A stretch of DNA of 38,886 bases from Simkaniaceae bacterium. Its GTDB lineage: Bacteria; Chlamydiota; Chlamydiia; Chlamydiales; JACRBE01. The stretch is from assembly GCA_021734805.1 (NCBI GenBank), contig JAIPIG010000021.1, positions 1 to 38,886 on the forward strand. Direction: 5' to 3'. The first letter of the stretch is position 1; every line of letters starts with the position of its first letter. The translations under genes and the position numbers were made by a program. Below the pieces are notes generated by a model. That model was not told the origin of the DNA and did not search any database. It worked only from the letters and a program-made list of their open reading frames with translations. This document shows positions 8,375-16,027 of the stretch, in pieces.

Positions 8375-11136
8375 ATAACCAATGCCTCGTTCAATTCCTG
8401 TATTAAATTATCCATTTTATTCCCAAAAAGCTGATACATTTTCCCCAAGCCTCCTTTGGAGTCAAAAGGGGCCATATCAAGATCTGTTTTATCCATATGG
8501 AAAGAACTGATAATATGGTCGCGAATCATTCTTAGCCAAGCCATTTGTTCTTCATTAAACTTTTCACTATCACCACTATGTCGCTTCATGATCCAGTTTT
8601 GAAAATTACGTCGTATTGTTTCAGAATATTCAGACACTTTTTTGTCGATTCCGCAAGCACGGCGTATAAGAGCAACTAAAGCAGTGAGCTCGTTAATCGG
8701 TTGGACGCCTTTGTATTCTTCAAGTTGGGCATAGGCCATCCATACGCGCAAGGGGGCAAGTTTTGGCTTATCTTGGCGTAGTTTGTCCAAGACTTGGCGG
8801 ATCATGTCATAGGTGATTTCACGACGTCTTTGAGGCTGGCTATAAAATATGCTAAGAGCCTCAATCTCATCTCGATGGATTTCCAGATATTCTTGGAACT
8901 CTTTTACCAGATTTTGAGCATTTTCTTTGGCGTCTCCATCCCACTCTGCACGTAGAACGGCATCCAGATTATCATGGTCGATCGTCTGTTCTTTATCACG
9001 GCGAATATTCTCTAAGAGTTCAACCATTTCTCCATTCAGGACATTAGCTGCTTCACCTACAAGAATCTCTTGAGCTCGCAAGCAGTCTGCATCGCTTGGT
9101 GAAGTAGCGGTTCCAACTGGTTGCATGTCATGAGCTTTCTTTTCGATCTTGTCGGGGTCTATGGCAGCTAAGAGATTGCCTATGATAGTGCTTAGCTCAG
9201 TGCCGCCTGATTGTTCTTTAATTCGCTGAAGATCCTTTTCCTCAAGCTGCTTATTGAGACGCGCTAATCTACCAGCCAGCGAGCTGACCGTATCCTCATC
9301 CCTCGCTCCCATCATGATGCTCATTGCTAAATCTTTTAAGGGCACTGAAGGTTTGGTGATTAAAGGCTGGCTCGCAGTTTTCAGGGATTTTGTAACTCCA
9401 ATGGCATCAACGATGACATAATGTGTTTTTGCGCTGGTTGCAGAGGGGGTCACTTTCTTTAATTCGTCATGGCCAAATGTGCGTGTCCCACGCCCCTTCA
9501 TCTGCTCGAAGTAGTTATGACTCTTTACGTCTCTCATGAACAATAAACATTCGAGGGGCTTCACGTCTGTGCCGGTAGCGATCATGTCTACAGTGACCGC
9601 AATCCGAGGATAGTAATCGTTTCTAAATTGAGCGAGGACTGATTTTGGATCTTCTTCATTCTTGTAAGTGACTTTTTTGCAAAATTCATTCCCCATCCCA
9701 AATTCTTCTCGGACAGTTTGAATGATATCGTCGGCATGACTGTCAGTTTTTGCAAAAATCAGTGTTTTTGGCACTTCCTTTCGTCCAGGGAAAATATCCG
9801 GTAAACTATCTCTAAAGGCACGCAATACGGTCCTGATCTGGTCTGGATTTACGATGTCGCGGTCTAACTGCTTAACAGTATAGGACTCATCTTCATCTTG
9901 TTGCTCCCATCTTTTCTTGCGGGTCAGACGCTCTCTTTTCTGAACTGGTTGATTGGCCTTGATGGTGCCGCCGAATTTTGTTCTTTCAGTTTCTATGACA
10001 TAGATTTCATTTCCGACATTCACTCCATCGGCAACGGCTGTTTCGTGGCTGTATTCACTGACGACATTTTTCTTGAAAAAGCCATAGGTGCGGTTATCTG
10101 GAGTGGCTGTTAACCCGATGAGGTAGCCGTCAAAATAATCTAGAACTTGTTGCCATAGATTATAAATTGAACGATGGCACTCATCGATAAAAATGAAGTC
10201 AAAAAACTCGATGGGAATTTTGCCGTTGTATACAACAGGGATTGGTTTTTTTACCTGAGCTATTTCGGCAGGATTGATCTCTTCGGCAGATTCATCTAAG
10301 GGCTGTTCTTTTAGTATGGAGTACATGCGCTGGATAGTGCAAATGCAGACTTGGCTATCTTTAGCAATGGAGGACGATTTTAGCCTCTGCACGTTATAGA
10401 GTTCTGTAAATTTGCGGTTGTCATCGTTAGGAATGAAAGACATGAATTCTTGCTCGGCCTGCTCTCCCAAGTTTTTGGTGTCTACCAAAAATAGGATTCG
10501 CTTTGCATTCGCATGTTTTAGAAGGCGATAGATGGTGGTAATCGCTGTAAATGTCTTACCTGCGCCAGTGGCCATTTGGATAAGAGCGCGAGGACGGTCA
10601 TCTTTGAATGACTGTTCAAGATTTTTAATGGCAGTGATTTGGCAATCTCTTAATCCTTCTTCGGTAAGGAGGGGAATTTGCTGTAGTCGGCTTCGAATCG
10701 AGTTTCTTTGAAGAAGCCATTCGTTTAAAGTTTCGGGGCGGTGAAAGTTGAATACTTCGCGTGATCTTGGTTTTGGGTCTCTTGCATCAGTAAAGCGTGT
10801 AATTACCCCTGTGCTCTCGTAGATGAAGGGTAAGGATTCATTGTTATTCACCCATTTCAGCTTAGCAGTAGCATATTCGCTAGATTGTTCCTCGACGGTT
10901 GTGATGCGGTGTCCCCAGTCTTCGGGTTTCGCCTCGATCACTCCTACAGCTTTCTTATCAATGAATAGAACATAGTCGGCGGGACCAACATCTGTTTGAT
11001 ATTCGCGGACTGCAATACCAAGACCTGCATTCGGATCGAATTTTTTGATTGATTGAACGATCCATCCTGCTTGTGCAAGGAGGGCATCTATTTTATCACG
11101 AGCGATTTGTTCTGGATTTTGATTTCTGTAGCTCAT
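8371..11136 (-). CDS. hsdR: Type I restriction endonuclease subunit HsdR
   Basis: The product has 921 residues from the ATG at 11134-11136. This start is preferred because it forms an ATGA overlap with the upstream nuclease and begins MSYRNQNPEQIARDKID, as in homologues. A longer reading to 11193 would run into the nuclease. The N-terminal nuclease domain has ADYVLFID and GVIEAK (about 53-70), the D...ExK pattern. The SF2 helicase motor follows: Walker A ATGAGKT (about 189-195), DECH (about 318-321), GLTATP (about 341-346) and QMKGRGTR in the second RecA lobe. A C-terminal helical part binds HsdM. The subunit translocates DNA and cuts it away from unmodified sites. The order R-S-M is less common than R-M-S. 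The gene appears intact. Confidence 0.95.
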   Translation of the reverse strand: MSYRNQNPEQIARDKIDALLAQAGWIVQSIKKFDPNAGLGIAVREYQTDVGPADYVLFIDKKAVGVIEAKPEDWGHRITTVEEQSSEYATAKLKWVNNNESLPFIYESTGVITRFTDARDPKPRSREVFNFHRPETLNEWLLQRNSIRSRLQQIPLLTEEGLRDCQITAIKNLEQSFKDDRPRALIQMATGAGKTFTAITTIYRLLKHANAKRILFLVDTKNLGEQAEQEFMSFIPNDDNRKFTELYNVQRLKSSSIAKDSQVCICTIQRMYSILKEQPLDESAEEINPAEIAQVKKPIPVVYNGKIPIEFFDFIFIDECHRSIYNLWQQVLDYFDGYLIGLTATPDNRTYGFFKKNVVSEYSHETAVADGVNVGNEIYVIETERTKFGGTIKANQPVQKRERLTRKKRWEQQDEDESYTVKQLDRDIVNPDQIRTVLRAFRDSLPDIFPGRKEVPKTLIFAKTDSHADDIIQTVREEFGMGNEFCKKVTYKNEEDPKSVLAQFRNDYYPRIAVTVDMIATGTDVKPLECLLFMRDVKSHNYFEQMKGRGTRTFGHDELKKVTPSATSAKTHYVIVDAIGVTKSLKTASQPLITKPSVPLKDLAMSIMMGARDEDTVSSLAGRLARLNKQLEEKDLQRIKEQSGGTELSTIIGNLLAAIDPDKIEKKAHDMQPVGTATSPSDADCLRAQEILVGEAANVLNGEMVELLENIRRDKEQTIDHDNLDAVLRAEWDGDAKENAQNLVKEFQEYLEIHRDEIEALSIFYSQPQRRREITYDMIRQVLDKLRQDKPKLAPLRVWMAYAQLEEYKGVQPINELTALVALIRRACGIDKKVSEYSETIRRNFQNWIMKRHSGDSEKFNEEQMAWLRMIRDHIISSFHMDKTDLDMAPFDSKGGLGKMYQLFGNKMDNLIQELNEALVI

Positions 11137-11873
11137 GCCAGGACTGCCCCTAATTCTGTTTGGGTAGCAATTCGATAGCTGCAGAGGGAACATGTGGCAT
11201 GAGAGGATGGGGGCTGAGAAGCGGTTAGCACAGCTTGAATCTCAAGTAATTTAGGCTCAATCCAACTATCATCGCCAAGATAAGGGATGACCGAGATCTC
11301 GAATTTTAGGCATTCGTCAAATGTGGGAACATCTTTCTTGCCATTGCAGTAAACAAAATAGCCTGTCGGGGAAACTGAGAATCCGTTTTTTCTGAATAGC
11401 CATTGGTAAATTTCCATTTGCCTTTTGTAGCTAATTTGCCAGTCTGCATCTAAGTTGATTTCTCCAGCTTTACTGGTCGCCTTGTAGTCCACGATGATCA
11501 GTTCTCCAGAAGGAGTGATCCAAACGTCATCAATGGCTCCTGCCACTAAAAATCGAGTCGGTTCGTGTAAGTAGGAAATGCCCTTCAGATTTTTTCGCCA
11601 TTCATCAAGTTTTTCATGTTGAAAAGGGATTGCATCAATTTGATGTTTGATCATCAGCGGATGGGCTTCGCCTTTTGCTCGGTAGAAATCGAATTCTTTT
11701 TTCAAGAGATAGTCAACGGCAGAGTTGAGGTTGAACGGAAATCCTCCAGGTTGCGCAACTCCAAGTTTGCGATCGAGGTAGAAGCAAAAGGGGCATTCAC
11801 AAAAAAGCTCGATCTTTGATCGGCTTAATTTGAATGGTTTTGTGTCTTGTGGATCAAAGCCCTTTTTTTTCAT
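11133..11873 (-). CDS. PD-(D/E)XK nuclease, RecB/Cas4-like, coupled to the type I RM operon
   Basis: The product has 246 residues from the ATG at 11871-11873, chosen because the protein then begins just before the domain (FKLSRSKIELF) with GGAAAAG upstream. A longer frame reaches 11954 through AT-rich DNA that is more likely promoter. The opening resembles RecB-family nucleases: S-x-S/R start, then C25, C27 and C30. The catalytic core is GAIDDVW (113-119), IIVDYKAT (126-133) and QMEIYQWL (152-159), the D...DxK...Q-x3-Y pattern of RecB/Cas4. C228 and C231 near the C-terminus could pair with the N-terminal cysteines in a metal or Fe-S site, as in Cas4. It is first in the operon and its stop overlaps hsdR by ATGA. 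Its role is unknown. It may be an accessory nuclease of the restriction system. Confidence 0.75.
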   Translation of the reverse strand: MKKKGFDPQDTKPFKLSRSKIELFCECPFCFYLDRKLGVAQPGGFPFNLNSAVDYLLKKEFDFYRAKGEAHPLMIKHQIDAIPFQHEKLDEWRKNLKGISYLHEPTRFLVAGAIDDVWITPSGELIIVDYKATSKAGEINLDADWQISYKRQMEIYQWLFRKNGFSVSPTGYFVYCNGKKDVPTFDECLKFEISVIPYLGDDSWIEPKLLEIQAVLTASQPPSSHATCSLCSYRIATQTELGAVLA

Positions 11874-12111
11874 CTTTTCCGTTTTAAGTTGTTGATTTAA
11901 CGTATAATAAGATATCAGAAATGCAAATAATGCGATATATTGATTTGATGACAATTAAACTATTTTATTTGATTTTGATTTGTTGGTTGATTTAAGAATA
12001 ACGGTCAGAATAAATGAATTTTTTAGGGTATTCTAAATCAATGCGTAAGGTTAGTCTCTTCCTCAAAGAATTTCTGATTTTGGGAATGCTTCCTTTCTGC
12101 TGAATGCTATT
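11874..12111. other. AT-rich intergenic region holding the promoter of the nuclease-hsdRSM operon
   Basis: No gene is supported here. The stretch is very AT-rich. On the minus strand, TATTATAC lies about 35 nt before the preferred ATG of the nuclease, with no convincing -35 at the standard distance, so an exact promoter is not assigned. The integrase stop codon is at the right end. No tRNA fragment or clear terminator is visible. Confidence 0.3.
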
Positions 12112-13206
12112 TTATTTTTTACTACTGAACAATTTCTCATTTAGGCCCACCGCTGCTGAATGGATATGTGCATTCGAGAGATGGGCGTACCGCTTGGTCA
12201 TTTGGACGGTTTTGTGGCCCAAAAGAGTTCCGATCTCTAGCAAACTCGCTTGATTCATGGCTAAGTAGGAAGCAGCTGTATGTCGAAGGTCGTGAAAGCG
12301 AAAGTTTGAAATGCCTGCTTTGCTTAGAGCGGTTTCCCAAGCAGAGCGGATGTCGATAGGTTTACATGGAGCATGTGGAGCAGGAAATACTAGAGAGTTA
12401 ACGGCTTGATTGGCGTATTTTGAACGCAAAAGATCTAGAGCTGTTCCGACAAGAGGGATAAAACGCCGCTCACCATTTTTTGTGGTTTGTAAGAAGATCG
12501 AACCTCGGCCCAGATCGATATCACCCCATTTGAGATTCATGATTTCGCCTCTCCTCATGCCCGTTGAAAGAGCTAGTATAACAATTGGGTAGAGTCCTTT
12601 TGATTCGCTTTCTCGGCAGGCAGATAGCAGCCTTTCCTTTTCATCATCGTTGAGAAAGCGAGTTCTTCCATTGGAAATTTTCGGCTTTGAGATTTTCATG
12701 ATGGGATTTTCCTGGATCCATTCCCAATCCTTAACCGCGATAGCGAAGACATGAGAGAGGCTGGCAAGATAACGAACCACGGTTGTGGAAGAACGAATCT
12801 TGCCTTTACAAGTCAGTCCTGAAAGGAGTTCATCCCGCTTTTGCGCAATGAGGCTTGGTTTAATATCTGAAAGGAGGCAATGTCCAAGTTCTTGTTTCCA
12901 CCAGAGAAGATGTTGGCGGACGTTTCTTGCATTTTTTGGCTTTGACGGAAGAACTCTTTCGATATAGCGGTCGATCAGCTCCGCTAAAGTATTTTTGCTG
13001 CCGGGTTTGTCATATGCATATTTGCCTTGTTCAACAGCTGATTCGGTATCGCGTTTCCATTTCATCGCGAGGGTTTTGGAAGTGAATGATTGGATGAGGA
13101 CCGGATGTCCTTTGATTCGAACGCGGGCGCGGTAGGAAACCGTCCCGTCTTTATGGGTGCGTTTGTCGATGCCTTTCACAAGCTTACCTTTGGTTTTAGT
13201 TTTCAA
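12112..13206 (-). CDS. int: Tyrosine recombinase / integrase of the element
   Basis: The product has 364 residues. The N-terminus (about 1-65) is an arm-binding type domain (GTVSYRARVRIKG). A core-binding SAM-like domain covers about 65-170. The catalytic domain has STGMRRGEIMNLKWGDI (first catalytic Arg), FHDLRHTAASYL (HxxR), LGHKTVQMTKRYAHLS (His and the nucleophile Tyr). All catalytic residues are present, so it should be active. It begins 150 bp from the 3' end of the CAU tRNA and reads away from it, the standard layout of tRNA-targeting integrases. It would catalyse integration, and excision if an excisionase is present. Confidence 0.93.
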   Translation of the reverse strand: MKTKTKGKLVKGIDKRTHKDGTVSYRARVRIKGHPVLIQSFTSKTLAMKWKRDTESAVEQGKYAYDKPGSKNTLAELIDRYIERVLPSKPKNARNVRQHLLWWKQELGHCLLSDIKPSLIAQKRDELLSGLTCKGKIRSSTTVVRYLASLSHVFAIAVKDWEWIQENPIMKISKPKISNGRTRFLNDDEKERLLSACRESESKGLYPIVILALSTGMRRGEIMNLKWGDIDLGRGSIFLQTTKNGERRFIPLVGTALDLLRSKYANQAVNSLVFPAPHAPCKPIDIRSAWETALSKAGISNFRFHDLRHTAASYLAMNQASLLEIGTLLGHKTVQMTKRYAHLSNAHIHSAAVGLNEKLFSSKK

Positions 13207-13254
13207 AGGTTAGCTGCTGTTTGAAGCGGTGCTTATCGCCAATTGTTGTAGGCG

Positions 13255-13275
13255 AGTGGTCCACAAGTGGTCCAC
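13255..13275. repeat. Tandem GTGGTCCAC sites between integrase and tRNA
   Basis: AGTGGTCCAC occurs at 13255-13264 and again at 13266-13275, an 11-bp step. Each copy is a dyad (GTGG-T-CCAC). Their place between the integrase start and the tRNA suggests arm-type integrase sites, excisionase sites or an integrase operator. No other copy was noticed in the window. Confidence 0.5.
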
Positions 13276-13357
13276 GGATGTGAACCTCGCTTTGGGCTGA
13301 TTCGCTCGTAATTACACAAACGCCTCAGTTTCAGCCTTATGGAGCAAAAAAGAAATG

Positions 13358-13431
13358 TGGGGCAAGCAGGACTTGAACCTGCGACCAACGGATTATGAGT
13401 CCGTTGCTCTAACCAACTGAGCTATTGCCCC
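13358..13431 (-). tRNA. tRNA with CAU anticodon, probably tRNA-Ile2 (lysidine) rather than elongator tRNA-Met
   Basis: The 74-nt minus-strand sequence folds as a full cloverleaf. The acceptor is GGGGCAA paired with TTGCCCC, discriminator A, D arm GCTCAGTTGGTTAGAGC, anticodon stem CGGAC/GTCCG (as GGACTCATAATCC), and T arm GCAGGTTCAAGTCCTGC. The anticodon CAT is at 13395-13397. The stem, the TTGGTCGC variable region and the T loop resemble bacterial tRNA-Ile2 more than elongator tRNA-Met, but identity is not proven. CCA is not encoded. Its intact 3' end faces the integrase, so it is the probable attachment site of the element. Confidence 0.9.
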
Positions 13432-13439
13432 GAAAGGGA

Positions 13440-13463
13440 GGCATTCTCGGACTCGAGAATGCC
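13440..13463 (-). terminator. Strong hairpin between sat-cysC and the tRNA
   Basis: GGCATTCTCG (13440-13449), loop GACT and CGAGAATGCC (13454-13463) form a perfect 10-bp stem. It lies just after the sat-cysC stop on the minus strand and ahead of the tRNA. No long T-run follows, so it may be a terminator of mixed efficiency or a processing site. Confidence 0.5.
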
Positions 13464-13480
13464 TTTGAGATGGGTTTATC

Positions 13481-15226
13481 TTACTCGATTGTCCCTTTTC
13501 CCTCAAGACTCTGTTTTTGAGTTGAGAGATAGTGGGTGATCAGGGGAGAGATTTCGCTTTTGAGCTTATCCATCACCCGGTTGAGATCTTGGTGATTATC
13601 AATGACGATATCTGCGCTTTGTGGGATTTCGTATTCTTGAGAAATTCCCGTCATGCGAGATAGGTATCCTTTCATACTTGCATGATAGAGCCCTTTAGGG
13701 TCGCGGTCGATACATGCGCTGATAGGAACATTGACAAAGACTTCAAAATAGCCGCCCTGTTTTGAGATTTGTTTGCGGTTGAATTGGCGGTCAGCTTCAA
13801 ATGGGGCGATATTTGCGATGAGGCAAATACCTCCCGCTTCGACAATTTTAGAGGCGACATAGCCGATGCGACGCACGTTTTTAGAGCGATCTTCTTTAGA
13901 AAACCCCAGTTCGGCGTTGAGGTGTTTTCGGATAATATCAGCATCCAAGATCACGACTCTTCTTTGAAAGCGATCGAGTTCTTCGATGTGGTTTTTAAGA
14001 AGTTGGCAAAGTGTTGATTTACCGGAGGCGGGAAGCCCTGTAAGATAGACACAAAAACCTCTGCTGGCTCCAAAGTAGTTTTTTAGGATATCGATGACTT
14101 GAGGGTAGGAGAACCAGGTAGGGATTGATTCATTGTTTTTGAGTTTTTGACGAAGCTGCGTCCCTGAAATACTTTCAATATGCTGATCCGGGCTAATATC
14201 TTTTTTTTGTTTATATGCATTTTCTTCCGGTACATAGAAGAATTCATGACAGGGAAGGATTGAAATGCCCATATCATTTTGGTGTTTTAAAGCGAGATCT
14301 AAACTATCGGATAGGCCAAAGTAAGGAGAGCCGTCTTTTTTGCGCACTGAGGGGCCGGCGTGATCTCGACCGACAATGAAGTGGGTACAGCCATAATTTT
14401 TGCGTACAAGTGCATGGAGGAGCGCTTCTTTAGGGCCGGCCATTCTCATGGGAAGAGGAATGGCTGAAAGTTTTAGATGCATATCTGAAAACTCAGGGAG
14501 AATCGATTCATAGCAGCGCATTCTAACGGAAGGAGGGATGTCTCCTTTTTGTGTTGATCCAATTGTTGGGTGAAGAAGCAGTGCTTTATTCGGGATCTCT
14601 TTCAGAGATTCAATGCTAGATCGGATGGCTGTTACATGGGCCGCATGCAGGGGGTTGCGTGTTTGAAAGCCAACCAGTGTAGTGATGTTATTTTCTTTTT
14701 TCCACGTATGGATTTGTTCGGGAGTTGAGATATAAAAATGAAAGGGGCTAAGGGGGTATTTTCCAACGGCATTGATTGGGCCTGCTAAGTATTTAACTTT
14801 GCGGTTAAGCAGTTGAAAAATATAGGGGTGGGAATCATCGGTGGTGTTAAATAGTGCAAGAGATTCATTTTCCGGTTTCGGATCATAAATTTCTTCAATG
14901 TGCATGCATGCCAATGGGAAGTTTGTTTCGTCGACAAGGAGAATATCTTCGCCTGCTTGAAGGTTGGCTGCGATGGAGGATTTGATTGGAAGTGTAATGG
15001 GGATGGGCCAAAAGTGATTTTCTTTTGTTCTCATTGTTTCGAGAATGGAATGGTAATCTTGTGATCCCATAAAGCCGGTTAGAGGAGCGTATCCGTTGTT
15101 GAGAATGAGTTCTACTTCTGCTGCTGAAAAGGCATTGATTTCAACTTTTTTGATATTGGGAATCGATGGTGTCGCAAAGGCCATGCCAATGAAGACTGAA
15201 AATAAATAACAAAAAATTTTTTTCAT
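13481..15226 (-). CDS. Bifunctional ATP sulfurylase / APS kinase with apparent signal peptide
   Basis: The product has 581 residues from the ATG at 15224-15226, which has GAGG six bases upstream. A TTG four codons earlier lies within that site. Residues 1-19 (MKKIFCYLFSVFIGMAFA) look like a Sec signal peptide with cleavage after AFA. The ATP sulfurylase part (about 25-385) has QTRNPLHAAH (188-197) and GRDHAGPS (286-293). The APS kinase part (about 390-560) has the P-loop GLPASGKST (397-405), LDAD (427-430) and IAPFEADR (472-479). Together they would convert sulfate and ATP to PAPS. Both motif sets look intact except that LDAD and IAPFEADR vary from the usual DGD and SPFREDR. The signal-like start is odd for ATP-dependent enzymes. 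The N-terminus may instead anchor or mis-target the protein. Confidence 0.88.
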   Translation of the reverse strand: MKKIFCYLFSVFIGMAFATPSIPNIKKVEINAFSAAEVELILNNGYAPLTGFMGSQDYHSILETMRTKENHFWPIPITLPIKSSIAANLQAGEDILLVDETNFPLACMHIEEIYDPKPENESLALFNTTDDSHPYIFQLLNRKVKYLAGPINAVGKYPLSPFHFYISTPEQIHTWKKENNITTLVGFQTRNPLHAAHVTAIRSSIESLKEIPNKALLLHPTIGSTQKGDIPPSVRMRCYESILPEFSDMHLKLSAIPLPMRMAGPKEALLHALVRKNYGCTHFIVGRDHAGPSVRKKDGSPYFGLSDSLDLALKHQNDMGISILPCHEFFYVPEENAYKQKKDISPDQHIESISGTQLRQKLKNNESIPTWFSYPQVIDILKNYFGASRGFCVYLTGLPASGKSTLCQLLKNHIEELDRFQRRVVILDADIIRKHLNAELGFSKEDRSKNVRRIGYVASKIVEAGGICLIANIAPFEADRQFNRKQISKQGGYFEVFVNVPISACIDRDPKGLYHASMKGYLSRMTGISQEYEIPQSADIVIDNHQDLNRVMDKLKSEISPLITHYLSTQKQSLEGKGTIE

Positions 15227-15324
15227 AAATAACCTCAATTTATTTTTTACATAAAGGGGAAAAAAATAGATGGTTATTTAATGAAATGCAAGGAATTAAT
15301 CAATTTTTTATTTCGGTATAAATC

Positions 15325-15351
15325 AGGCGATGCAAGAGAGTCGCATCGCCT
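15325..15351 (-). terminator. Hairpin downstream of the 137-residue protein gene
   Basis: AGGCGATGC (15325-15333) and GCATCGCCT (15343-15351) form a perfect 9-bp stem with a 9-nt loop, 35 bp after the stop of the preceding minus-strand gene and before sat-cysC. The following bases on the minus strand are GATTTATA, so it is terminator-like but without a full T-run. Confidence 0.5.
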
Positions 15352-15386
15352 GTGCTAGGGACATGGATTAGCGTTTAATTGCAAAA

Positions 15387-15800
15387 TTAGGATGACGCTT
15401 TAGCATCGCTAGTTTCAGATAAAGTATATCGGTAAGCAAAATAACCGTTTACTTTAACAAAACCTAGTTTTTCGTAATCAATACGCTCAAGTGCGGCATA
15501 TCCATTGACAGAATCTAGTGTTGGCAAAATTGAAATCTCGCGATCACCAAGTTTCAACGAAGATGTAAATACCTTACCCCATAGATGTGATGAAGCAACC
15601 ATGACATATTTGCCATCGGGCAGTGCAATAAAAAAGGATGCGTTCGCATCAAGATCAGTGCTTGGACACTTGATCTCCTCATTGCCGGGAATGATCACAG
15701 TTGCTTCTTTGGATGAAGCAGTGCCTTTAGGCGAGGATGCGTCATCCTCATAGATCTTACCTGAAAACCAATTTTCTAAGCTCCGTAAAATGCTAGTCAT
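15387..15800 (-). CDS. Unrecognised 137-residue protein
   Basis: I do not recognise this protein. The ATG at 15798-15800 is chosen because GGAGG lies five to six bases upstream. An ATG twelve bases earlier overlaps that site. The sequence starts with a short amphipathic stretch (MTSILRSLENWFSGKIY), then a Ser/Thr/Glu-rich linker (about 20-40), then a beta-rich core with hydrophobic strands (FFIALPDGKYVMVASS, GFVKVNGYFAYRYTL). There is no signal peptide or membrane segment. It has its own hairpin downstream and palindromic DNA upstream, so it is probably monocistronic. A small regulator or a secreted effector are both possible, and neither is shown. Confidence 0.7.
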   Translation of the reverse strand: MTSILRSLENWFSGKIYEDDASSPKGTASSKEATVIIPGNEEIKCPSTDLDANASFFIALPDGKYVMVASSHLWGKVFTSSLKLGDREISILPTLDSVNGYAALERIDYEKLGFVKVNGYFAYRYTLSETSDAKASS

Positions 15801-15823
15801 AAGGACCTCCATTGTTAGATGTA

Positions 15824-15876
15824 TGTTAATATTTTCTTAACAAAAAGACAGCATAAAATTTAAATTTTTATTATGC
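15824..15876. promoter_or_regulatory. Two inverted repeats upstream of the 137-residue protein gene
   Basis: TGTTAA (15824-15829) pairs with TTAACA (15837-15842), and GCATAA (15851-15856) pairs with TTATGC (15871-15876) around an AT-only core. They lie 24 to 76 bp upstream of the minus-strand ATG in the divergent intergenic region. They could be operators or simply AT-rich promoter DNA. Confidence 0.35.
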
Positions 15877-15900
15877 AATTTATTTCGCCATATGATGGAT

Positions 15901-15937
15901 AAAAAAATCCTCTTCGATAAATAGAGGAGATTTTTTT
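15901..15937. terminator. Bidirectional-looking hairpin with A- and T-runs between divergent genes
   Basis: AAAAAAATCCTCT and AGAGGAGATTTTTTT pair with a 2-nt bulge around a short loop, giving a rho-independent terminator shape in both directions. Neither flanking gene is transcribed towards it (left gene leftwards, right operon rightwards). It may insulate the two promoters, end a small RNA, or act in a leader of the efflux operon. Confidence 0.5.
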
Positions 15938-16027
15938 GATGGTTCAGAAATATTTAATTATAAAATATTGATTGTTATTTGATTTCGATTTATTTGGTTG
16001 GGATTGGGTTTAATTTGTGAATTAATT

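Larger units (their letters stand above)
1..13357. mobile_element. Integrative element (right part), tRNA-linked, carrying replication and defence modules
   Basis: The region between the left edge and the CAU-anticodon tRNA holds a tyrosine integrase next to the tRNA 3' end, a plasmid/phage-like replication gene with iterons, an excisionase-like remnant, a type I restriction-modification operon with an accessory nuclease, and a large HTH-nuclease-STAND protein. None belongs to the chlamydial core. Integrases beside tRNA 3' ends are the usual hallmark of tRNA-targeted integration. I found no second copy of the tRNA 3' end within the window, so the far attachment site is inferred to lie to the left. 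There are no phage structural or conjugation genes here, so whether it is an ICE, IME, phage or integrated plasmid is open. Confidence 0.65.

Noticed and set aside
11874-11954. Longer N-terminus for the RecB/Cas4-like nuclease
   Set aside because: The extra 27 residues run through AT-rich promoter-like DNA and precede the point where the family domain begins; the inner ATG fits better.
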